Below are positions 1 to 7,587 of a stretch of 37,533 nt of DNA, piece by piece (positions within the stretch are counted from its first letter, which is position 1; each line of letters starts with the position of its first letter). Location of the stretch: positions 1-37,533 of the forward strand of contig NZ_OPYN01000150.1 in NCBI RefSeq assembly GCF_900277125.1. Reading direction: 5' to 3'. The DNA is from Pseudomonas inefficax (GTDB lineage Bacteria; Pseudomonadota; Gammaproteobacteria; Pseudomonadales; Pseudomonadaceae). The translations under genes were made by a program, and so were the position numbers. Below the pieces are notes generated by a model that saw only the letters and a list, made by a program, of their open reading frames with translations, was not told the origin of the DNA and searched no databases.

Positions 1-147
1 GAGTTGGAGCAGGCGCGGGCCAGGATTGGCCAGATGTTCGAGGGCGCGCGACCGCACTACCTTATCGATACCATTGCAGAGTTGCCGGCAGTGATCGCCG
101 ATATCGAGGAACGTCTGCAACGTGGTGAGATGCCCCAGAGCGTCTGA
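1..147 (+). CDS. phnX: Phosphonoacetaldehyde hydrolase, C-terminal end (partial)
   Basis: Only the last 48 codons are in the window, in frame 1, ending at TGA 145-147. The tail has the pattern [18 protein letters not shown] followed by [13 protein letters not shown], which matches from memory the end of PhnX (HAD-superfamily phosphonatase: phosphonoacetaldehyde to acetaldehyde plus phosphate, in 2-aminoethylphosphonate use). The catalytic N-terminal HAD motifs and the Schiff-base lysine lie outside the window, so the call rests on the tail alone. A REP pair follows 150 bases downstream, which suggests this is the last core gene before the accessory region. Another HAD-family hydrolase is the main alternative. 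Confidence 0.6.
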   Translation, partial: ELEQARARIGQMFEGARPHYLIDTIAELPAVIADIEERLQRGEMPQSV

Positions 148-295
148 CGCCCCATATGCTTGACGGTCGGTTTTCAAAAATCAGCCACCCAGGCAACCTA
201 GTCATTCAGTTCGGCCAGACATGTTTCTGTCTGCACCGTCCGCTTTCGACCCATAGCGGACAGCGAACCAAAGCTCTGTAGTCAGTGCAGGCCTC

Positions 296-378
296 ATCGC
301 CGGCAAGCCAGCTCCCACAGAAATATCACTAGCCTTCAGACATGCGCTGTACCTGTGGGAGCCGCGCTTGCCGGCGAT
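296..378. repeat. REP pair (inverted)
   Basis: Two REP units face each other: the left arm runs from ATCGCCGGCAAGC to CTCCCACAG (296-320) and the right arm from CTGTGGGAG to GCTTGCCGGCGAT (353-378), with a 32-base spacer. This is the P. putida-type REP found in extragenic spaces. It is the only REP seen before 16.4 kb in this window. Confidence 0.85.
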
Positions 379-645
379 GGGCTGCGAAGCGGCCCCGGTT
401 ACAGATGTCGCTATGGGTCGATAGCGCCAGCCGTAAACCGGCCGCTACCAACCCATAGCTGCCAGTGGTGACGGGCAGCAATCGGCCAGAAGCGGGCTCT
501 TTGGTGGCAGAGTCCTTGAAGTGGAAGTGACGGAATCTCCATTACCTCAGTCACCGTGTATCTATTATCACACTCCATCTGGCGCGTGCTTGCAGGCTCG
601 TGCTTGGGTAATTCAATAAAAAAAACTTATGCATCATGATAGTAA

Positions 646-663
646 ATCATTAGATTTAATGAT
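646..663. promoter_or_regulatory. AT-rich palindrome upstream of B3/B4 gene
   Basis: Perfect 7-base arms (ATCATTA and TAATGAT) with a GATT loop, in an AT-rich patch unlike the surrounding DNA. It could be an operator for the gene starting at 825 or just a hairpin; no binding protein can be named. Confidence 0.3.
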
Positions 664-824
664 GGTCGCGGGTTAAAACTCCATGCACTGATCACCTTCA
701 CTGCGGAGATAGCTACATTGAAAGGCAAACTGAAAACGTTCATACACACCCTCAATATTCTGTGCTCGGCATGAAGCCGCTATACCAAAAGAAACCTTCA
801 GCGTTAGTCGCCGTGGAGGCCAGC

Positions 825-1514
825 ATGTCCTTTGTAGCTCCAGTTCTTGCCCCCCAGATAGCTGAGATTGCACCAGGTTTCCGAGCGCTGAGTATCAGCG
901 TGGAGGCTTCTCCAATCGAACACCCTCAGATTTCTACAGATGCTCTTAAAAAGGCTTGTCAATCGCTAGTCGCTGACACCCCGGCTTGGGCTGAAAGTCA
1001 CTTGGCCGCGTGGGCCAACACGTTCAGGCAATTCGGCGCTAAGCCACAGCGCACCCCGTGCTCAGGCGAAGCATTGCGTAAGCGGGTTCTGCGAGATGGG
1101 AGTCTTCCCAGCATCGATCCCATTGTCGACTTGTACAACGCAATTAGCATCAAGTACGCCATACCTGTTGGCGGAGAAAATTTTGACGCTTACATAGGTG
1201 TTCCACGCTTGACCATCGCTGATGGCACTGAGCTGTTTGACACAATCAAAGATGGCCGAGCAGTAAACGAGTCTCCAGAAAAAGGTGAAGTCATTTGGCG
1301 AGATGATTACGGTGTGACTTGCCGACGTTGGAACTGGCGTCAGGGCACCCGGACCCGGCTGGATTCGAATGCGAAGCGGATATGGTTCATTCTGGAGAGT
1401 CTTCCTGAAATGCCCATGGAGGCCCTGAGGGCTGCTGGGGATGAGCTGAGCAGTGGACTTCAACAGATGATGCCGAAGGCAAAAATTGCATCCCAAGTGA
1501 TCGAATTTTACTGA
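825..1514 (+). CDS. Stand-alone B3/B4 (phenylalanyl-tRNA synthetase beta-like) domain protein
   Basis: The 229-aa product has the features of the free-standing B3/B4 fold (COG3382 type): an alpha/beta start, then the conserved stretch around residues 90-140 (SLPSIDPIVDLYNAISIKY, GGENFDAYIG) and the GEVIWRDDYGVTCRRWNWRQ segment near residues 158-180. In PheRS beta this domain binds and edits the aminoacyl end; free copies are thought to act on misacylated tRNA or related substrates, but the role is not proven. I chose ATG 825 rather than an earlier in-frame ATG at 762 because GGAGG sits at 815-819, five bases upstream. It is a single gene, followed by hairpins at 1658 and 1744. It is probably cytoplasmic; no signal peptide is visible. 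Confidence 0.75.
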   Translation: MSFVAPVLAPQIAEIAPGFRALSISVEASPIEHPQISTDALKKACQSLVADTPAWAESHLAAWANTFRQFGAKPQRTPCSGEALRKRVLRDGSLPSIDPIVDLYNAISIKYAIPVGGENFDAYIGVPRLTIADGTELFDTIKDGRAVNESPEKGEVIWRDDYGVTCRRWNWRQGTRTRLDSNAKRIWFILESLPEMPMEALRAAGDELSSGLQQMMPKAKIASQVIEFY

Positions 1515-1657
1515 CCGAAGACGCAAGTGTTAACAGGTCTCAGCGCTTTTCCTCTGCCCCCGTTATGGCGATTGGGAAGTCGAGTTGAACGGCAGCTTGG
1601 GGCGCTTTAGGTAATAGTGGGCCTGTCCCATGGCAGCGCTCTCTTGACCACCGGCAT

Positions 1658-1677
1658 AGCCCGCTTCGCGGGCTTTG
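1658..1677 (+). terminator. Hairpin, terminator-like
   Basis: AGCCCGC / GCGGGCT arms (1658-1664 and 1668-1674) with a TTC loop and only a short T run. It could be the terminator of the B3/B4 gene, although the T run is weak and the stem is 140 bases downstream of the stop. Confidence 0.4.
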
Positions 1678-1743
1678 TAATACCTTCACGCTTTTTTCAC
1701 GCCCTGCCCTGCACAGTGAAGGTTCATCCGCTTCCCTACGTTA

Positions 1744-1771
1744 GCCCGCATTGCAGTGCGGGCTTTTCTTT
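1744..1771 (+). terminator. Rho-independent terminator
   Basis: GCCCGCA (1744-1750) pairs with TGCGGGC (1757-1763), followed by TTTTCTTT. The T tract makes this the stronger of the two hairpins between the B3/B4 gene and the lipoprotein gene. The region 1680-1743 holds no recognisable gene. Confidence 0.65.
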
Positions 1772-1833
1772 GCCTGCGTGATGGCAGATGGCCAGAGTGC
1801 TAGGATGGCAGCTCAATTCACATGGAGGTACCC

Positions 1834-2334
1834 ATGCTTTCGTTGTCTCCACGAATCACATCGCTGGCATTAGCAGCATTGATGACGACCGGTTGCATTT
1901 CGCAACCCACGCCCCAGCCGAGGCCACCCTTCCCGGTCGCTGAGTACAGCGCCCTACCCACTACCGGAAGCGGCACGGTCGAGGGTCAGGTCTTCATGAA
2001 AACTGTTGGCGGGGATGTCAAATATGGCGCCGGCTCGCAGGTATTCCTTAACCCAGTCACTTCCTACTCAGAGCATTGGTATCGAACCATTTATGAGGTC
2101 CGCGCGCCGATTCAGGATGGGGACCCGCGACAGTCAGATTACATTAAAACCACAAGAGCGGACGGAAGCGGCAATTTCCAGTTCACCGAAGTTCCTCCTG
2201 GGCGATATTTCTTGACCTCAGAGGTTCGATGGCAAGCGCCAACCCAATGGGGACTTACCAATCAAGGCGGGCAGATTACTGACCGGATCACAGTGACCAA
2301 CGATAAGACTACCAAGGTCATGCTTACCCACTAG
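1834..2334 (+). CDS. Small putative lipoprotein with carboxypeptidase-regulatory-like fold
   Basis: The 166-aa product begins with a signal peptide (MLSLSPRITSLALAALMTTG) ending in TTGC, a plausible though imperfect lipobox (Thr instead of Leu at -3), so outer-membrane or periplasmic lipoprotein is likely. A Pro-rich linker (residues 22-33) follows. The C-terminal half has the pattern TRADGSGNFQFTEVPPGRYFL, typical of the beta-sandwich of carboxypeptidase regulatory-like or transthyretin-type domains. ATG 1834 is preferred to ATG 1822 because GGAGG lies at 1824-1828. It is monocistronic with its own terminator at 2354. The function is unknown. Confidence 0.7.
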   Translation: MLSLSPRITSLALAALMTTGCISQPTPQPRPPFPVAEYSALPTTGSGTVEGQVFMKTVGGDVKYGAGSQVFLNPVTSYSEHWYRTIYEVRAPIQDGDPRQSDYIKTTRADGSGNFQFTEVPPGRYFLTSEVRWQAPTQWGLTNQGGQITDRITVTNDKTTKVMLTH

Positions 2335-2353
2335 CTTCACCCTAGTTGTTGAA

Positions 2354-2378
2354 AGCCCGCCATTGAGCGGGCTTTTTT
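2354..2378. terminator. Rho-independent terminator, possibly bidirectional
   Basis: AGCCCGC (2354-2360) pairs with GCGGGCT (2367-2373), loop CATTGA, followed by a run of T to 2378. It ends the lipoprotein gene. The opposite strand reads a shorter TTTC after the stem, so it may also stop the minus-strand cluster that ends at 2412. Confidence 0.75.
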
Positions 2379-2411
2379 GTGCTCTTCATAAAGAGCCTCG
2401 GTCAATTCCTA

Positions 2412-2618
2412 TTAGTCGCAGGGATTCCGCCAGGGTTGGTCCAACTGCACTTCACCCGTAGTTGAAGCGGCTTGGTTGATGCCAACGGTGCGATATTTCA
2501 ACGTATGTGGGACCTGCTGCGCCCCCAAATCGGGTTTGAGCGCCCACCACTCACCATCCGTCAATGGGAAACGCTGAGGCGGTACAGAGCGCCAAGGTGC
2601 GTTCGTAAATAGCTTCAT
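2412..2618 (-). CDS. Small ORF overlapping the preceding gene, unknown
   Basis: A 68-aa frame starting inside the 3' end of the neighbouring gene (68-base overlap). The start has no good ribosome binding site, and an in-frame TGA lies four codons upstream of the ATG. It may be a separate small protein translated by coupling, or the displaced C-terminal end of the upstream protein after a frameshift; sequencing or comparison with relatives would decide. It has a Trp-rich patch (DGEWWALKPD) and no transmembrane segment. No family was recognised. Confidence 0.3.
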   Translation of the reverse strand: MKLFTNAPWRSVPPQRFPLTDGEWWALKPDLGAQQVPHTLKYRTVGINQAASTTGEVQLDQPWRNPCD

Positions 2619-3060
2619 CTCGAGTGATCAGAAGCAGGCTTGGGCATGCGCCTAGAAGGGCGTGCTCAGGTTGCAGATCTTCAATTTGCGACCAGAAGTC
2701 GTCGGCCTCGACGCCATCGGCGAAAGGTTGAAACGCGATAGCTCTTCTGAATTTCGAGAGCTTCGTCCAGTCCGGCATACGCTCGAAGATATACCACTCA
2801 TCAAAGCCAGGCGTGGGGAGTTGAGCGATATCCGTGATCAGCGGACTGAGCACTAGGTCACCAACACATTCCCAGCCGAGCTCAATCTCAGCAGCGCTAA
2901 GGTTGTATTGCGCGCTATCGGACCAAGCAATTGCTACATAGCGGCCCATTACGACCTGAGGAAGTTGGCGAACGATAGTGCCCAAATTGACGTCGCATCC
3001 AGTGTTCCAGTCAAGCGTGCGGTAGTCACCGTGTGCACCGGTGCGGAGTTCGGCTTCCAT
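2551..3060 (-). CDS. Hypothetical cytoplasmic protein, immunity-like
   Basis: The 169-aa product is acidic, without signal peptide or membrane segment. It contains the stretch FDEWYIFERMPDW, a style often seen in small immunity and SMI1/KNR4-like proteins, but no family can be named with confidence. The start at 3060 was chosen over an upstream in-frame ATG (3117) because GGAG lies five bases upstream (TTTGGAGTACAT before the ATG). It lies on the same strand as the two genes at 3225-4068, with a 164-base gap, so it could belong to that transcript. The 3' end overlaps the ORF at 2412-2618. Confidence 0.5.
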   Translation of the reverse strand: MEAELRTGAHGDYRTLDWNTGCDVNLGTIVRQLPQVVMGRYVAIAWSDSAQYNLSAAEIELGWECVGDLVLSPLITDIAQLPTPGFDEWYIFERMPDWTKLSKFRRAIAFQPFADGVEADDFWSQIEDLQPEHALLGACPSLLLITRDEAIYERTLALCTASAFPIDGW

Positions 3061-3224
3061 ATGTACTCCAAAGTGAATTAGCGATAACGCAGGGGCCGGT
3101 AAGTGCCCGGCGCCCAAGGCCTGCTAAGCGTCGACGGAGGTCAATCACGAGCGCTGGGTTTAGACAAATCAGGCCCACTATAAACAAGAGCAGTAGTCAG
3201 CTACCAATGGGCGCTTGGTAAAGG

Positions 3225-3563
3225 TCAATTCCAAATCACAATCGAATGACCTTGCTCGTAAAGAGCCATTGCCTCAGGCCCTGTCCATGCGTCAGGGTGC
3301 ACGTTGACACGGATGGAGCCTTGGTCCAAGCCTAATATGATCACATTGGCTGCTTCATCTTCACGGATTTCGCAGAGGGTACAACCCTTGAGATCGGCAA
3401 AGTTCACGCCTTCACAGAGGAACGGGTTGTATACAGACAACACGGACCCGTCCACAAACACTAGCTGGAAGTAGTCATCGACTTTTAGAACGTCACTGAT
3501 TGATAAATACCCCGATGCGGACAACCATCCCTTGATGGAGGAGCCAGGCTTCTTCTTAACCAT
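3225..3563 (-). CDS. Hypothetical small protein, coupled to DUF2199 gene
   Basis: A 112-aa soluble protein. The middle has a beta-rich pattern (YFQLVFVDGSVLSVYNPF) and the end is VNVHPDAWTGPEAMALYEQG. It resembles the small single-domain accessory or immunity proteins common near polymorphic toxin loci, but I do not recognise the family. The ATG at 3563 overlaps the TAA of the upstream DUF2199 gene (the two genes share 8 bases), which indicates translational coupling; a GAGG nine bases upstream supports this start over the in-frame ATG at 3581. Confidence 0.55.
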   Translation of the reverse strand: MVKKKPGSSIKGWLSASGYLSISDVLKVDDYFQLVFVDGSVLSVYNPFLCEGVNFADLKGCTLCEIREDEAANVIILGLDQGSIRVNVHPDAWTGPEAMALYEQGHSIVIWN

Positions 3564-4068
3564 GAAGCACCGCCTCGACAATGCGCTGGACTTGGGCCAT
3601 CGTTATACCGGTGTGTTGCTCTACAGAAAGGGGGTGAACTGTATGATCAAACAAGATAAGCGGACGCTCTCCCAAAGGCATGGTTTGAACTTGAACTTCA
3701 AGACCCAACGTTGACGGCTCGTAGGGCAAATTGCTCTGTAGCGACCCGCAGTACAGCGGTTCGGTTTCCCGGCCATCGCGCTCCCAAAGCTCACACATTC
3801 GAAGAAAATTTCTTTCGCTCAATGAGACCCATGCCAACCAGGCAAATGGACCGACACCGTCGGTTACGGGGATGAGGATACGGCCTAGGACAAAGAAATG
3901 CTTGCCATCTATCACGCATTGATCAGATGACAATTCGCCTCGTTCATTTCGCTCGGTCTCTGGCATTGAGTACCAGAGGTCTGGCGCGCTCGGGCCAAAG
4001 CACATCGGCAACTCATCGTGCGGCTTGCCGCAGGTGTTACATATAAAACCGCTCACAGTGACTTCCAT
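3556..4068 (-). CDS. DUF2199 domain protein
   Basis: A 170-aa product that follows the DUF2199 pattern from end to end: FICNTCGKPHDELPM at the start (a CxxC pair that could bind zinc), DQCVIDGKHFFVLGRILIPV, FAWLAWVSLSERNF, LWERDGRETEP, and DHTVHPLSVEQHTGI near the C-terminus. The molecular function of the family is unknown. The start at 4068 places the family motif near the N-terminus; ATG 4119 (187 aa) is possible and neither has a strong ribosome binding site. It is the first gene of a minus-strand pair with the gene ending at 3225. No toxin gene is adjacent. Confidence 0.75.
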   Translation of the reverse strand: MEVTVSGFICNTCGKPHDELPMCFGPSAPDLWYSMPETERNERGELSSDQCVIDGKHFFVLGRILIPVTDGVGPFAWLAWVSLSERNFLRMCELWERDGRETEPLYCGSLQSNLPYEPSTLGLEVQVQTMPLGERPLILFDHTVHPLSVEQHTGITMAQVQRIVEAVLHG

Positions 4069-4119
4069 GTTTGTAGAGAGCCTAACGGGTGAATACCGCA
4101 CCAGAGCGTTATTCAGCAT

Positions 4120-4525
4120 GCTCGTAAGCCTACACGGCTAAACCTGGTACGTGAACGGATTTAAGTTCGACCGTCAGCGAATAGCTGTTGGTTCAGGAGC
4201 AGCCTTGACCCGATGCCCTCTTTCGCTACCAGGCGATGACTATCGGCAATCAGTGGCGGGCACTGTTCCGTCATGACTGCTCATGGTCAACAGGTGTCCG
4301 CGATGGCCGTCCGTTTTGGGTCGATAGCAGCCATTCACGACCGGCGACTAACGCCCCCCTATCGCACCGATCAGAATTCGCATGCAATCACTCCTTTTTG
4401 ATGCGGGCAATCTACCACCATCAACAGGAAGCGCCAAAACCCGGGCTATCGCATCCCAAAGGAATATCGGATGGCTATCACCGAAATCGGCTGCTTGTGG
4501 CGAACATGTGTTCGTCGGACGCTTA
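4120..4525. other. Gap without recognised gene
   Basis: Weak open frames exist here on the plus strand but lack ribosome binding sites and protein-like composition. The only notable element is another copy of the GGGTCGATAGCAGCC-type intergenic motif (about 4311-4331), related to those at 238-261, 409-426 and 13608-13625. Confidence 0.4.
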
Positions 4526-4906
4526 TCAACTACCCGCTATGGGGTAGTGTTCAATACGGCACTCATGGGGATGGCCATCGCCTTTACACGTCCCATCCAG
4601 ATATCGGTAGTTGATGTGCATCAACTGGCCTTTTTGGGGCCACTGCCTGCGTGAAAGCGTGTTTTGGTAATCAGCAGTTTCCGGTACGAATGTGATAGTC
4701 GCCCCCTTTTCCGGGCATTCTGCCGTGGTCGATGCCTGGCTTACCTTCACGACCTGGGCCTGTAGCTTTGGATAGGGAAGCTTCAACACATCAGTGATAT
4801 GCAGCTCCATACGGCAAATCTCCCACGACGATGCTTGTACTGGCTGCCACATTACGAAAAAGGGAAAGGCAAATAGGGCGTAGCGAGTTGCACGGTAGTC
4901 CATCAT
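4526..4906 (-). CDS. Small exported protein, unknown function
   Basis: The 126-aa product begins with a Sec signal peptide (MMDYRATRYALFAFPFFVMW, then QPVQA as a likely cleavage site before SSWE). The mature part has four cysteines (EICRM, AECPEK, GTCKG, HECRIE), which suggests disulfides in the periplasm. AGGG six bases before the second ATG supports a start at 4906 or 4903, rather than the longer frame from 4957. There is no family assignment. A monocistronic gene in an accessory region. Confidence 0.55.
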   Translation of the reverse strand: MMDYRATRYALFAFPFFVMWQPVQASSWEICRMELHITDVLKLPYPKLQAQVVKVSQASTTAECPEKGATITFVPETADYQNTLSRRQWPQKGQLMHINYRYLDGTCKGDGHPHECRIEHYPIAGS

Positions 4907-4961
4907 TGGCCCTGCCTTGAATATTGATATCCGAAGCATTATCAGACGTGGACTCACCGAA

Positions 4962-5099
4962 TCATAGGGTGATCCTGTCTCGCGCGCATTCAGCCAAGTC
5001 GATGCGCGCCCAAGCCATGCAAGGTGACTTCAGCGAACGCTTACGGTTGATACGCACACCCGGCGCGACCTTAAGGCTTTTCCGGAACCGCAACGCCAT
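4962..5099 (-). pseudogene. Truncated DUF4236-domain gene
   Basis: The first 18 residues, MALRFRKSLKVAPGVRIN, are the hallmark start of DUF4236 proteins, and the ATG at 5099 has a strong ribosome binding site (AAGGAG seven bases upstream). After Asn18 the sequence departs from the family (the usual Ser/Gly-rich continuation is missing) and the frame ends after 45 codons. A shifted frame just after this point reads VSVR and then stops, in keeping with a small deletion. This is best read as a broken gene. The function of the family is unknown. Confidence 0.6.
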
Positions 5100-5206
5100 G
5101 ACTCGGCTCCTTGAGGAAGGCAATGGGCCTTCATCCCCCCAAAGCAGCGGGGACCGCAATCCTGTCCACTCACCCACCAGCTGTAACGGCAAAGCCACCC
5201 CAGACG

Positions 5207-5232
5207 CAAAAAGCCCAGCGCGGGGCTGGGCT
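5207..5232 (-). terminator. Rho-independent terminator (minus strand)
   Basis: On the minus strand, AGCCCAGC (5232-5225) pairs with GCTGGGCT (5219-5212), followed by TTTTTGCG. It lies 76 bases after the stop of the exported-protein gene at 5308-5685, which it probably ends; it also separates that gene from the DUF4236 relic. Confidence 0.7.
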
Positions 5233-5307
5233 GCATCCAGTGTGGGTGAAAGACTCCTAGGGCGCGGATGAGGTCCAGGAACGCCAACTGTCACATGGAG
5301 AACCCCC

Positions 5308-5685
5308 TCAGGAGCTCGACGGCGTCGATTTGACGTATGCCCGAATGCACTGCAACCAAACAGCTCTGGTGAATTCGTCACTATCCCTCAGCATTTCTTC
5401 GGGAGTTTCGCGCCGAGGGTAGGCTAATACCTGCTGAGCGAGAATCTCTCGCATTTTGAGAGTTTCTTCGGATGGTTCACCGGATTTGTCCCGCACATAT
5501 ACCGGCGTCTGATTAAACTGCCTGGCGTGCATCACCGCGCTAGCATCAAGCGCCCAGGCGTCGCAATGACGGGTTTCATTGCCCTCGAATTTGATCACTC
5601 CATCTACATTTTTCCATGCCAGCGCCGAAGGGCTTCCCAGTACACAAGCTAGCGCCACCGATGCCGAAACGATCCTTGTAGACAT
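5308..5685 (-). CDS. Small exported protein, unknown function
   Basis: A 125-aa product with a clear signal peptide (MSTRIVSASVALACVLGSPS, then ALA before WKNVDG). The mature protein is about 100 residues with two cysteines (RHCDAW and WLQCIR) that could form one disulfide, and a helical C-terminal half. GGGAG seven bases before ATG 5685 fixes the start; the much longer frame to 5916 has no such site and reads through intergenic sequence. It is followed by a terminator at 5207-5232. No family is recognised. Confidence 0.65.
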   Translation of the reverse strand: MSTRIVSASVALACVLGSPSALAWKNVDGVIKFEGNETRHCDAWALDASAVMHARQFNQTPVYVRDKSGEPSEETLKMREILAQQVLAYPRRETPEEMLRDSDEFTRAVWLQCIRAYVKSTPSSS

Positions 5686-5937
5686 GTCGATTCTCCCAAA
5701 AATCGCCGAGCCTATCATCACCCTATCTATCCACCCTGGACAGAAAGCCAGTAACCGGCCATGCCGGCGCCGTAGTAGCGTTGTGTATCCCAGCGAACCG
5801 CCCCGGTCCATTGCCGGAAAGCCCATGGATTGGGGAATGACGACCCATTCGACCTGTATGACGCGGTATGCAGCGCGCTGAGCGAAAAACCTGACAGGAG
5901 CATATTTGTACTCCAACCAGCTTTAACCCATCGCAAC

Positions 5938-6237
5938 CTATTGTGAGCAGGCGACCTTATCGAACTTCGGCTGGGTATCCGTGGCGATCCGGCGAGCCCG
6001 CCCCACGCCCCAGGCCAAAGCCCTGGTCATGGATTCACCGGGACGGGAATCGAACGCCTCTTCGTGAAGGGCCATGCCACTCGCGGCATATACTCCAATG
6101 AACATCTGCGTGTTACCTGCCCGCGACAGTCGCACCTGGACATCTATGTGCGTTCCATCGCTAAGGGTCTCGTCATGAGTGCGGTGGTGAAGCGAAGGAT
6201 CAGCCCATTGCCAGAAAACTTCACCGCGAATCCTCAT
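5938..6237 (-). CDS. Hypothetical protein, copy 1 of a duplicated 99-aa gene
   Basis: A 99-aa soluble protein starting MRIRGEVFWQWADPSLHHRT, with AGGAG six bases before the ATG. It is about 95% identical to the gene at 13711-14010, and the similarity extends into both flanks (about 5861-6259 versus 13631-14034). It lies in both places just left of broken phage genes and an integrase 3' end, so it belongs to the integrated element. Composition suggests a small alpha/beta fold; no family is recognised. Confidence 0.65.
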   Translation of the reverse strand: MRIRGEVFWQWADPSLHHRTHDETLSDGTHIDVQVRLSRAGNTQMFIGVYAASGMALHEEAFDSRPGESMTRALAWGVGRARRIATDTQPKFDKVACSQ

Positions 6238-6401
6238 GTCGGTCTCCTACGACTTTAGTTGTAGTTAGGTGTTGTATTGCCACCATAGCGAACACCCAGT
6301 TTTACGCAAATCCGTCGAACCGATCTGTGAGCTGAATCGGACAGTCGGCATTCCCATCTCCCCTCTGTTCACTGCCGCGATATGGCGGCCAAGGAATCGT
6401 C

Positions 6402-6869
6402 ATGCCCGAAAAAAATGAGTTGGACCTCGACGCGATCGAGGCGGCGGCCAAGGCTGCAACCCCGCAAGACTTCGTCAGCGCCCAAGTCGGTGGTGCCGAA
6501 GAAGGATGGATGGAATGCCCTGGGTGTGGCGGTGAAGGCTCTGTCGAGCTGACGGCCGACTACCTGAACTACGACGGCGTGGCATTGGGTGTCCAGTTCT
6601 ATGGCATTGGTAAGCCGCACGTTCATGCTGAGGCGTACTACCGCGCCGCGCGGCCTGCCGTCATGTTGGCCCTGATTGCAGAAGTCCGCGCTCTCCGGAC
6701 TGACGCAGAGCGGTACCGCTGGTTGCGCGACCCCGACGGACAGGAGGACTTGGGCAGCGAATACAACATGCCGCCCATCATCTGCGGTTACGCCGAGCAT
6801 GAGGACATTCTTGGTAACGACGCGCTAGACCATGCGATCGACCTGGGCATGGAGGCGACCAAGCCATGA
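6402..6869 (+). CDS. Ea22-like phage protein
   Basis: A 155-aa product. The N-terminal half has a zinc-ribbon-like CPGCGGEG, and the second half has ARPAVMLALIAEVRALRTDA then ERYRWLRD, the helix typical of Ead/Ea22-like phage proteins. Such proteins are common in the early or accessory part of Pseudomonas prophages; their role is unclear. AAGGA is seven bases before the ATG. Its stop overlaps the start of the next frame (ATGA, 6866-6869), as in phage gene strings. Confidence 0.7.
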   Translation: MPEKNELDLDAIEAAAKAATPQDFVSAQVGGAEEGWMECPGCGGEGSVELTADYLNYDGVALGVQFYGIGKPHVHAEAYYRAARPAVMLALIAEVRALRTDAERYRWLRDPDGQEDLGSEYNMPPIICGYAEHEDILGNDALDHAIDLGMEATKP

Positions 6870-7018
6870 CCCGCCTCGCCCTCTGCCTCCTGCTGCTGGC
6901 CACCGGCGCCAGCGCAGACCCACGCGAAACACGAGGCATGCCCTATGTGTTCTAGGTGTTTCACGACGACCAGCGTGCAGTGACGTGCTGGTCCTACTCC
7001 GGCGGATCTGGGTTACGC
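6866..7018 (+). pseudogene. Broken small secreted phage protein (internal amber stop)
   Basis: The frame begins MTRLALCLLLLATGASADPR, a short signal peptide, and stops at TAG 6953-6955 after 29 codons. Directly after the TAG the same frame reads VFHDDQRAVTCWSYSGGSGL, which is protein-like and matches the kind of small secreted proteins found in Pseudomonas prophages. I read this as one gene with a nonsense mutation, then fused to unrelated DNA near 7018. A GC-rich terminator follows. A differently damaged relative lies at 14212-14358. Confidence 0.5.
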
Positions 7019-7024
7019 CGGTGG

Positions 7025-7049
7025 CCCCGGCCGGAGCCGGGGTCTTGTT
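7025..7049 (+). terminator. Terminator-like hairpin
   Basis: CCCCGGC (7025-7031) pairs with GCCGGGG (7036-7042), loop CGGA, followed by TCTTGTT. It ends the phage gene string and lies exactly where the integrase remnant begins. Confidence 0.5.
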
Positions 7050-7335
7050 CCCACCGTCGAAGAACGCCGAGCACGTGAAACAGACCTCCGATCTGCACAA
7101 ACAGTGGGTGCCGGTGCTGAATGAGCTGGGCATTCGGCGTAGTCCCCCATATAACTGCCGGCACACCTATGCGACAATATGCTTAATGTCCGGCCTCAAC
7201 CCCGCATTTATCGCCCAACAGCTGGGTCACAGCGTCCAAATGCTGCTGTCGACGTATGCCCGTTGGCTCAACTCAAGCTCCGACTGGAGCGAGCTGGAAA
7301 AACTCAAAATTGGTATCAAATCGGTATCAGCTTGA
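7043..7335 (+). pseudogene. Tyrosine integrase, C-terminal remnant 1
   Basis: About 95 codons in frame 1 of the site: FPPSKNAEHVKQTS, ELGIRRSPPYNCRHTYATIC, FIAQQLGHSVQMLLSTYARW. These hold the C-terminal catalytic residues of a phage-type tyrosine recombinase (Arg and His of RHTY, His of LGHS, Tyr of STYARW), but the N-terminal DNA-binding domains and the first catalytic Arg are missing; no start codon suits it. It ends 36 bases before the att-like repeat at 7371, as expected when attP lies just beyond int. Confidence 0.75.
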
Positions 7336-7370
7336 AAGCCAGCTCTGTAAGTGACTGATAGGTAAGCCCT

Positions 7371-7398
7371 TTGATCTCCACCGCCAACATCACCATGC
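7371..7398 (+). repeat. att-like direct repeat, copy 1 (displaced start of ybiT)
   Basis: This 28-base stretch matches the start of ybiT at 14797-14824 at 26 of 28 positions, with an exact 19-base core ACCGCCAACATCACCATGC (7380-7398). The two differences fall in third codon positions (Ile ATC/ATT, Ser TCC/TCT). From TTG 7371 the frame stays open for 55 codons into unrelated sequence, stopping at TAG 7536-7538. It is best read as an attachment site left by integration at the 5' end of ybiT. Confidence 0.75.
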
Positions 7399-7587
7399 GC
7401 TATGCCATGGGGATTAGCGAGTGGAGATGTGTTGATTTTGCTGGGCCAAACTCCCCTCTATCCCTCACCCAAACCCATAGGTTGGTTCGCGAATTGGTCC
7501 GGCGCGGCTCCATGACCTCCCATGCCGGACACGCATAGCGTTCACCGATGCCGAGCGCAGCCAACGGATTTCAAGACCGTCAGATGC

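Larger units (their letters stand above)
148..824. other. Non-coding stretch with REP pair and small palindromes
   Basis: No convincing gene is seen. The stretch holds a REP pair (296-378), a hairpin at 238-261 (GTCCGCT / AGCGGAC arms) whose loop carries the motif TCGACCCATAGC, the same motif inverted at 409-426, and an AT-rich palindrome at 646-663 (ATCATTA-GATT-TAATGAT) upstream of the B3/B4 gene. Bases 178-211 resemble 10600-10633 (28 of 34 by eye) and look like a decayed copy of the same small coding sequence. Confidence 0.5.

Noticed and set aside
4236..4547. 103-aa plus-strand frame
   Set aside because: No start signal, includes a dispersed intergenic motif, and overlaps the 3' end of the exported protein gene.
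5308..5916. 202-aa version of the exported protein
   Set aside because: The first 77 codons lack a start signal; GGGAG and the signal peptide at 5685 mark the true start.
5727..5936. 69-aa minus-strand frame upstream of the small exported gene
   Set aside because: No ribosome binding site, overlaps the duplicated intergenic flank, and has no partner in the second copy.
7336..7587. tRNA gene at the integration site
   Set aside because: No cloverleaf or CCA end was seen near either att copy; the target is the ybiT coding start.
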